From: Patescibacteria group bacterium
GTDB taxonomy: Bacteria; Patescibacteriota; Minisyncoccia; CAIUEV01; JAHKAQ01
Length of the DNA stretch: 5,360 nt
Assembly (NCBI GenBank): GCA_018825765.1
Contig: JAHKAQ010000094.1
Location: 1 to 5,360 of the forward strand
Direction of reading: 5' to 3'
Part shown: positions 1-4,731 of the stretch, piece after piece
Layout: each line of letters begins with the position of its first letter
How positions within the stretch are numbered: the stretch's first letter is position 1
Notes under the pieces: generated by a model
Seen by the model: only the letters and a program-made list of their open reading frames with translations
Told to the model about the DNA's origin: nothing
Databases searched by the model: none
Translations under genes and position numbers: made by a program

Positions 1-25
1 CGTTTTTATCATAAAAGCCTTATAT

Positions 26-475
26 ATGTTAATTATCAGACTAAAAAGAGTCGGCAAAAAAAATAAAGCTTGTTATCAGCTGGTAGTAGCTGAAAAACAT
101 CGCGCCGTCCAGGGAAAATTCATTGAAATCCTCGGATCTTTCGATCCGCATACTAAAAATAAAACCTTTAAAAAAAAGCGCGTCCTCCATTGGATTTCCA
201 TGGGCGCTGGTTTAAGCGACACCGCGCATAATCTGCTGGCTAGTGAAAAAATAATCACTCAGCCCAAACGAATTGTAAAAATTAAAAAATCAAAGAAAAA
301 AGCTAAACAGGAACAAGCGGCCAAAGATAACCAAAAACCCCAAACCCAGGATAAACCAGACGAAAAACAAACCGCTCCTCAATCAACTCCAAGCGAAAAA
401 GAACCAAAAAAAGCCCCGAAAAAGGAGCCTAAAAATTCTAAACAGCAGGAAAAACCCAAAAAAGGCAAAAAATAA
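26..475 (+). CDS. rpsP: 30S ribosomal protein bS16 with long basic C-terminal tail
   Basis: This is a structural protein of the small ribosomal subunit that binds 16S rRNA during 30S assembly. The first ~80 residues carry the bS16 core: an N-terminal strand (MLIIRLKRVGKKNKACYQLV), the VAEKHRAVQGKFIEILGSFDP region, and the helix HWISMGAGLSDTAHNLL. The usual bS16 is about 80 to 90 residues. This one has 149, because residues ~83-149 form a low-complexity tail of Lys, Gln, Glu, Pro and Ala with no aromatic residues, probably disordered. The ATG start matches the family N-terminus exactly. No Shine-Dalgarno is seen in the 25 bases upstream, which are AT-rich and end in TTATAT directly before the ATG. 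The usual followers rimM and trmD are absent; the next gene is convergent gatB, 7 bases away. The family call is secure; the role of the tail is unknown. Confidence 0.96.
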   Translation: MLIIRLKRVGKKNKACYQLVVAEKHRAVQGKFIEILGSFDPHTKNKTFKKKRVLHWISMGAGLSDTAHNLLASEKIITQPKRIVKIKKSKKKAKQEQAAKDNQKPQTQDKPDEKQTAPQSTPSEKEPKKAPKKEPKNSKQQEKPKKGKK

Positions 476-482
476 AATAGCT

Positions 483-1973
483 CTATTCTCCTGTCTTTTC
501 CTTTATTATTTCTATTACCGCGCCAGGTTCAGCTTTCCCTTTTGTCTCGGCCATAACCTTGCCTATTAAAAACTGGAAAGCCTGCTGTTTCCCGCTTTTC
601 CAGTCAGCTACTGCCTTTTCATTCTCTTTTATTATTTTTTCCACCGCTTTTTCCAAAACACCTTCGTCTCTTTCCAGGCGTAAATTTTTATTATCACTAA
701 TTTGCGACGGATCCCCGCCAGTTTCAAACATTTCCCCTAAAACCACCTGCGCGGCCGAAGAATTTATTTCTCCGCCTCCAATCATTACCATCAATTCAGC
801 AAAATTTTCCGGGGTTATTTTTATTTTAGAAAAATCCAAACCATTCTTTACTACTCTGGGAATAAGCTCGGTGGTTAAATAATTTGAAGCTAATTTTACC
901 AACTTTTCCTTATTATCTTTTTTTTGTTTTCCGCTCTTTTCCCACTCTTCAATCTCTGAAACTGCCTGATCAAAATAATCAGCCGCTTTTATATCCGAAG
1001 CTAAAAGTTTAGCGATTTCCGGCGCCAATTTTAATTGCTCCCTGAATCTTTTCTCTTTATCAACAGGCAACTCCACGATCGAACCCCTTATTATTTCAAG
1101 TGTCTCATCGCTAATATTCACCTGAGGCAAATCCGGCTCTGGAAAATAACGGTAATCATTTGCCTCTTCTTTGCTTCGCTGACTTACAGTCGCCTGCTTA
1201 GCCGCGTCCCAGCCCCGGGTCTCCTGCTTTATTTTTTCTCCCTCGTCTAAAATTTTTGACTGGCGCTTTATTTCATATTCAATGCTTCGCGCCACCCCCT
1301 TAAATGAATTTATATTCTTTATTTCCACCTTAGTCCCGTCTTTTCCATTTCTGCCCAAACTAATATTTACCTCGCAGCGCATCTGCCCCTTTTCCATATC
1401 CGCGCCGGAAACTCTAATATAGCGAAAAATTCTCTGAAGACTCTTGCAAAATTCAACCGCCTGCTCCTTATTTTCAATAACCGGCTCAGTCACAAGCTCA
1501 ATCAATGGCGCTCCAGCCCGATTAAAATCAACCAGCGAATAAGCAGCCCCTTTAGGATGAAGATCTTTTCCCGCGTCCTCTTCCAAGTGCAGGCGATTTA
1601 TTAAAACCTCTTTTTCTTTTAGCTCTCCCTGAAAATCCTTGTATTCAAACTTCAACTTTCCTCCGACGCAAAGCGGCGTTTCCTTTTGCGTTATCTGATA
1701 TCCTTTTGGCAAATCTGGATAAAAATAATGCTTCCGATCCCAGTGCGCCTTTCTGGTTATTTCACAATCAAGCGCCAGTCCCGCTTTTATTGTAAGCTCC
1801 ACCGCTTTCTCGTTAATAACCGGCAAAGTTCCGGGCTGACCCGTGCAAATCTCGCAAATATTTTTATTCGGTCTGGCTGTTTCAAACTCATTAACGCAAC
1901 TGCAAAACATCTTGCTTTTTGTTTTTGGCTGGACGTGAATTTCCATGCCGATTTTTGGCGTATATTTATCCAT
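483..1973 (-). CDS. gatB: Asp-tRNA(Asn)/Glu-tRNA(Gln) amidotransferase subunit B
   Basis: GatB is the kinase and tRNA-binding subunit of the cytosolic GatCAB complex, which converts misacylated Glu-tRNA(Gln) or Asp-tRNA(Asn) to Gln-tRNA or Asn-tRNA. The 496-residue length is normal. Visible landmarks are IGMEIHVQ near the N-terminus, a CxC...CxxC zinc-type cluster (C24, C26, C40, C43), YFYPDLPKGYQITQ (~83-96), LHLEEDAGK (128-136), the family signature DFNRAGAPLIEL (149-160), and YRYFPEPDLP (~274-283). From ~345 onward is a YqeY-like tRNA-binding tail ending in FLIGKVMAETKGKA. The ATG start fits the family, with no Shine-Dalgarno visible just upstream. It is the last gene of the minus-strand series, 30 bases after the kinase gene. 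gatA and gatC are not in the window, so the subunits are encoded apart or beyond its edges. The stop is TAG. Its presence suggests the indirect route to Gln-tRNA and/or Asn-tRNA. Confidence 0.97.
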   Translation of the reverse strand: MDKYTPKIGMEIHVQPKTKSKMFCSCVNEFETARPNKNICEICTGQPGTLPVINEKAVELTIKAGLALDCEITRKAHWDRKHYFYPDLPKGYQITQKETPLCVGGKLKFEYKDFQGELKEKEVLINRLHLEEDAGKDLHPKGAAYSLVDFNRAGAPLIELVTEPVIENKEQAVEFCKSLQRIFRYIRVSGADMEKGQMRCEVNISLGRNGKDGTKVEIKNINSFKGVARSIEYEIKRQSKILDEGEKIKQETRGWDAAKQATVSQRSKEEANDYRYFPEPDLPQVNISDETLEIIRGSIVELPVDKEKRFREQLKLAPEIAKLLASDIKAADYFDQAVSEIEEWEKSGKQKKDNKEKLVKLASNYLTTELIPRVVKNGLDFSKIKITPENFAELMVMIGGGEINSSAAQVVLGEMFETGGDPSQISDNKNLRLERDEGVLEKAVEKIIKENEKAVADWKSGKQQAFQFLIGKVMAETKGKAEPGAVIEIIKEKTGE

Positions 1974-2003
1974 TTCAGTATTTTAAATAAAAACCTGCTT
2001 GGC

Positions 2004-2564
2004 TTAAAGCGACTGTTTCTTTATTTTCTCGATTACTTCTACTACTTTATTTTTTAAATCCTCCCTGGTTCCATTATTTTCAATCACGTAATCCGCCTTC
2101 TCTCCAATTTTAGGCACGCTTATTTCTGTTTTTTCATAATGCATTTGCATAAATTTTTCCCAGCTGGCGTTATCATCGGTTTTTTCGTTTCTAATTCTTA
2201 TCCTTTTCCATCTTAATCGCGGATCCGCTGTTATATATATTAACCGGGCCTTTTCTTTTTTCAAGTATTCACAATCACTCGGCAAACGCACCCCGTTAAA
2301 AACTACCATTTCTCTCTTAAATCGCTTCATGCTTTTTATCATAGCTTTGGAGATTATGTCTTCTCCAAATTGCTTAGTCAGTTCTTTCACGTACCAAATC
2401 ATATCCTTCCTGGAAAACTCATCTAAAAAAATTGATAATGATCTTTTCAAAAGATATGAGGAAGTTAAAACCTTAGCCCCAAATTCTTCTTTTATGATTT
2501 TTGCCACTGTGTCTTTGCCGCTCCCCGGTTCCCCGGACAACCCGATAAATACTTTTTTACGCAC
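2004..2564 (-). CDS. CoaE/UPF0200-like P-loop nucleotide kinase (paralog A)
   Basis: This is a 186-residue P-loop kinase of unproven substrate. Visible features are a Walker A motif GEPGSGKDT (11-19), a GVR segment after a hydrophobic strand (91-93), a basic RWKRIRIRN segment (118-126) followed by DD (130-131) and SWEKF like a LID region, and ADYVIENNG (158-165), which resembles the C-terminus of dephospho-CoA kinases. The DD..SWEKF and AD..I.NNG pattern also recalls archaeal UPF0200 proteins; GKDT resembles phage dNMP kinases. A nucleoside monophosphate or dephospho-CoA kinase role is therefore plausible but not established. The start is GTG; the in-frame TAA lies five codons upstream with only CTG as an alternative start, and no clear Shine-Dalgarno is visible. 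The gene follows its paralog by 19 bases and precedes gatB by 30, so co-transcription is likely. By eye the two paralogs share roughly 35-40% identity. Confidence 0.85.
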   Translation of the reverse strand: MRKKVFIGLSGEPGSGKDTVAKIIKEEFGAKVLTSSYLLKRSLSIFLDEFSRKDMIWYVKELTKQFGEDIISKAMIKSMKRFKREMVVFNGVRLPSDCEYLKKEKARLIYITADPRLRWKRIRIRNEKTDDNASWEKFMQMHYEKTEISVPKIGEKADYVIENNGTREDLKNKVVEVIEKIKKQSL

Positions 2565-2583
2565 TAAAATATCCAGTTAAAAA

Positions 2584-3141
2584 TTATTTAATCTTTTTCA
2601 TCACCGAATCCAGCTGTTTTCTAAGCGCTTCCAGGGAGCCATTATTTTTTATTAAAAAATCAGCTTTTCTTTTCAATTTATCTATATATCTCTCTGAAGC
2701 CAATTGTTCCATTTCCCGCTTAAACTCTTCAAAAGAAACCCTGTCGTCAGCTTTTATATTTCTTTTATGGATCCTCTTCCAGCGGATTTCTATGTCCGCG
2801 TCCACAAAAATAAAAAAACCTTTTTCATACGATTTTATCATTTCAAGTTCTCCAAAATCCCGCACCCCGGCAATCACAATTAGATCCGTTCTGGCTCTTT
2901 CAATTTTTTTCTTCATCCCGTGGGATAAAATTCCATCCCCGAATCTTTTTCGAAGAATCGTGGAAAGCCAGGCATAATCTTTCCTTCCGATCTCAGAAAT
3001 AAAAATAAGCAAAGCTTGTTTTAATAAATCAGAAAAGACCAATTTCTTGGCCCCATACTTTTCAACTAAATAATCACACGCTGTATCCTTGCCGCTGCCG
3101 TTAGCTCCGCACACGCCGATAACGATTTTCTTAACCTTCAT
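2584..3141 (-). CDS. CoaE/UPF0200-like P-loop nucleotide kinase (paralog B)
   Basis: This is a 185-residue P-loop kinase and tandem paralog of the gene that follows it. It has a Walker A motif GANGSGKDT (12-20), AGVRDFGELE (91-100), a basic IRWKRIHKRN segment (119-128), DD (132-133) followed by SFEEF, and KADFLIKNNGSLEALRKQ near the C-terminus, very like the end of dephospho-CoA kinases. Both copies share a GAK..L...LLK..L.IF..E..RKD..W block (~30-58) that I do not recognise from canonical CoaE and that may shape the acceptor site. The substrate is unknown; CoA or nucleotide phosphorylation are the likely options. I chose the ATG at 3141; a TTG directly before it (3144) would add one residue. 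The ATG is 6 bases after the tmk stop with no Shine-Dalgarno visible, which suggests translation coupled to tmk. Confidence 0.85.
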   Translation of the reverse strand: MKVKKIVIGVCGANGSGKDTACDYLVEKYGAKKLVFSDLLKQALLIFISEIGRKDYAWLSTILRKRFGDGILSHGMKKKIERARTDLIVIAGVRDFGELEMIKSYEKGFFIFVDADIEIRWKRIHKRNIKADDRVSFEEFKREMEQLASERYIDKLKRKADFLIKNNGSLEALRKQLDSVMKKIK

Positions 3142-3147
3142 CAAAAA

Positions 3148-3798
3148 TTAAATATTTAAAACTTGCTTTACTTTTTCAAAAATTTCCTCCCGGCTTAACA
3201 TGCCGTGTCCTTTGCCGCTCTCTATAATTTGCCACTCTTTTTTACTTTTGGCAATAGCTTCATACGCCTCTTTCACTCTCCTCAAATAATTTAAATTCCT
3301 TTCATGGCCGTCCTCTCCTCTAATTATCTTTTTCGCGGCCTCAAATGGAACCTTGAAATATAAAACTACATCCGGACGCGGCAACCCCAGTTTTTTGTAC
3401 TCTAAATCATCCATCCATTTCATGTATTCTTTCCATTGCGCTTCGCTCTTAAGCTTTACCCGTTGATGAGCCAGATTAGAACCCACGTAACGATCCATTA
3501 CTACCCAATCCCTTTCTCTTAACGCGTCCTCTATCGCTGTTTTTTCCTCAAAACGATCAGCCGTGTAAAGCAGGGAGGAAAAATAAGCGTTCAGCCTGGT
3601 TGGATCGCCAAACTCGCCCTTCAGATAAGCGTCTACCAGCTTGCCGAATCTTTCCCGGCCGTGACGCGGAAATTTAAACAAACAAAAATTCACGCCTTTT
3701 TCCTTCAAATAATTCTCTAAATATTTTATCTGCGTTGACTTGCCCGACCCGTCAATCCCTTCAAAAACCACCAATTTTGCTTTTCGTGTTTTTTCCAT
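3148..3798 (-). CDS. tmk: Thymidylate kinase (dTMP kinase)
   Basis: This cytosolic enzyme phosphorylates dTMP to dTDP with ATP, the step shared by the de novo and salvage routes to dTTP. The 216 residues show VFEGIDGSGKSTQ (P-loop, ~11-23), FPR (43-45), DRYVGSNLAHQ (102-112, the DR(Y/H)..S..A family motif that binds the dTMP phosphate and base), hydrophobic RPDVVLYFKVP (141-151), and a short LID at ~160-168 (RGEDGHERN). The length is typical. The LID and FPR elements look closer to the eukaryote-type enzyme than to that of E. coli, but this is a by-eye judgement. The ATG start gives a normal N-terminal strand; the upstream bases are an A-rich run without Shine-Dalgarno. It lies 16 bases after pgeF and 6 before paralog B, placing three P-loop kinases in a row. 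Confidence 0.95.
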   Translation of the reverse strand: MEKTRKAKLVVFEGIDGSGKSTQIKYLENYLKEKGVNFCLFKFPRHGRERFGKLVDAYLKGEFGDPTRLNAYFSSLLYTADRFEEKTAIEDALRERDWVVMDRYVGSNLAHQRVKLKSEAQWKEYMKWMDDLEYKKLGLPRPDVVLYFKVPFEAAKKIIRGEDGHERNLNYLRRVKEAYEAIAKSKKEWQIIESGKGHGMLSREEIFEKVKQVLNI

Positions 3799-3814
3799 TT
3801 TTTTTTAATTTAAT

Positions 3815-4534
3815 TTACCGGATCTTTTGCCGAATGCCTCCAATCATTACCCCCTTTAATTTCCCTCTGCCAGCCCGATATGAAAAATATTTATCATTTT
3901 TACAACAGGTGCAATCCTTGTGAATCTTTAAATTTTCAGCCTTTATTCCAGACTCAAGCGATTGTCTTCGTATAACCCCGGCCAAATCCACAAAAATCTC
4001 TTTCTTTCTTCTTACCACATTTTTTAAAAAACCCAAACTAATAAAAATATCAGCCGTGTCTTTCTTTGTTTTAAAGCAACATTTACCGATCATCGGCGAT
4101 ATCATCGCTTTTATTTTTCCCGCGTCCGCGCCTAAAAGTCCCATCTTTTTTACAGTCTCTAACACGATACCCGACGCGATCCCTCGCCAGCCCGCGTGGC
4201 AAATACCAATCACTCTGCTATCCTGTTCATAAAAATACACAATTCCGCAATCCGCGGCTGTGACACAAAGACACACTCCGCCCATCTCCGTAACCAGACC
4301 GTCCACGGCCGGATAAGTTCCAATTCCTGTCGCCTTCACTATCCCTACTCTGTTTCCGTGCTGTAATTGGGCCATTACTGCCTTTTTAGGATCAATTTTA
4401 TTTCTTTTAAAAAATACCTGCCGGTTTTTAAAAATCCGCGTCCTTTCCCTTTCTTTGGCCCGTCCCATTGAACCGTCCTTTTTTTCAGACATAAAAACAA
4501 AAACATTTTTCCAGTGCTTGAAAAATTTCTGCAT
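3815..4534 (-). CDS. pgeF: Peptidoglycan editing factor PgeF (YfiH/DUF152, laccase-domain family)
   Basis: This family (YfiH, YlmD, human LACC1) is annotated as polyphenol oxidase or peptidoglycan editing factor, and members have reported adenosine deaminase and nucleoside phosphorylase activity. The metal-site residues are present: QLQHGNRV (His59), TAADC (Cys96) and CHAGWRG (His113), then SPMIGKCCF and a late CTCCKNDKYFSYRAG block. I count from the ATG at 4534, giving 239 residues, a normal length. The preceding in-frame TTG at 4570 would add 12 residues but lies inside an inverted repeat and precedes no family-like sequence; the FFKHWKNVFVFMSEKKDGSM stretch fits the family start and requires a start at or before 4534. 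No Shine-Dalgarno is seen at either start. It is the first gene of the minus-strand series. Whether it acts on cell-wall precursors or on purine nucleosides cannot be told from sequence. Confidence 0.9.
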   Translation of the reverse strand: MQKFFKHWKNVFVFMSEKKDGSMGRAKERERTRIFKNRQVFFKRNKIDPKKAVMAQLQHGNRVGIVKATGIGTYPAVDGLVTEMGGVCLCVTAADCGIVYFYEQDSRVIGICHAGWRGIASGIVLETVKKMGLLGADAGKIKAMISPMIGKCCFKTKKDTADIFISLGFLKNVVRRKKEIFVDLAGVIRRQSLESGIKAENLKIHKDCTCCKNDKYFSYRAGRGKLKGVMIGGIRQKIR

Positions 4535-4561
4535 AAAAATCAGATTTTTATTTAACGGGTC

Positions 4562-4610
4562 TGTTGCCAAATAGGCTTTCGTTACGAAATTTCCAACCTT
4601 ATTGGCAACA
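4562..4610. repeat. Nested inverted repeats in the divergent intergenic region
   Basis: The arms TGTTGCCAAATAGG (4562-4575) and CCTTATTGGCAACA (4597-4610) pair at 12 of 14 positions, with the outer 9 bases perfect. Between them lies a second perfect dyad, TTTCGT-T-ACGAAA (4577-4589). The right arm contains the -35 box of the tRNA promoter; the left arm carries the same TTGGCA hexamer on the minus strand, facing pgeF. The position suggests an operator or shared divergent control site. It is not followed by a T-run on either strand, so it does not look like an intrinsic terminator. The symmetry is visible; the function is inferred. Confidence 0.6.
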
Positions 4611-4630
4611 AGAATTTTATCCTCTATACT
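4602..4630 (+). promoter_or_regulatory. Sigma70-type promoter for tRNA-Arg
   Basis: The -35 box TTGGCA (4602-4607, 5 of 6 to TTGACA) and the -10 box TATACT (4625-4630, 5 of 6 to TATAAT) are separated by exactly 17 bases. Transcription would begin near 4637, leaving a leader of about 19 bases before the tRNA, short enough for ordinary RNase P trimming. No comparably good promoter is seen for the minus-strand series; the best candidate is TTGGAA (4596-4591)-17-TATTTG (4573-4568), which is weak. Confidence 0.75.
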
Positions 4631-4633
4631 GCT

Positions 4634-4646
4634 TACAAGCCTTGTA
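4634..4646. repeat. Short dyad at the predicted tRNA transcription start
   Basis: TACAAG-C-CTTGTA is a perfect 6-1-6 inverted repeat lying over the predicted start point (~4637) between the -10 box and the tRNA. It could be an operator, a leader hairpin (5-bp stem, 3-base loop) affecting RNase P trimming, or chance. GCTTAC occurs on both sides (4631-4636 and 4650-4655). Confidence 0.4.
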
Positions 4647-4655
4647 TCGGCTTAC

Positions 4656-4728
4656 GCACCCGTAGCTCAATGGATAGAGCACTTGGCTTCGGACCAAGGG
4701 GTTGCGGGTTCGACTCCTGCCGGGTGCG
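4656..4728 (+). tRNA. tRNA-Arg, anticodon TCG (reads CGA)
   Basis: A complete 73-base cloverleaf can be folded by hand. The acceptor GCACCCG (4656-4662) pairs fully with CGGGTGC (4721-4727); the D stem is GCTC/GAGC; the anticodon stem CTTGG/CCAAG (4682-4686/4694-4698) frames the loop CTTCGGA with anticodon TCG at 4689-4691; the variable loop has 5 bases; the T arm is GCGGG-TTCGACT-CCTGC with one G-T pair. The discriminator is G4728. ArgRS identity bases A20 (4674) and C35 are present, and A15 with U48 form the alternative Levitt pair. CCA is not encoded (CAAT follows), so a CCA-adding enzyme is needed. It stands alone, transcribed away from pgeF, and ends 3 bases from the convergent membrane-protein stop. 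Confidence 0.96.
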
Positions 4729-4731
4729 CAA

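Noticed and set aside
133..148. Perfect 6-bp hairpin CGGATC-TTTC-GATCCG inside rpsP
   Set aside because: It lies in codons for the conserved GSFDP segment and is not followed by a T-run; most simply explained by protein coding.
477..500. Possible intrinsic terminator between rpsP and gatB
   Set aside because: The stem is only 4-5 A/T pairs with a 2-4 base loop; too weak to call, although T-rich sequence follows on the minus strand.
559..882. Plus-strand open frame of 107 codons opposite gatB
   Set aside because: Antisense shadow of a strongly conserved gene; no family-like motifs and no initiation signal. The same holds for the other short frames opposite gatB, the kinases and tmk.
3142..3144. 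TTG as start of kinase paralog B
   Set aside because: An ATG follows directly and needs no unusual start; the difference is one residue.
4562..4728. tRNA-associated integration site or mobile element
   Set aside because: No integrase, no duplicated tRNA 3' end and no flanking direct repeats of useful length are visible in the window.
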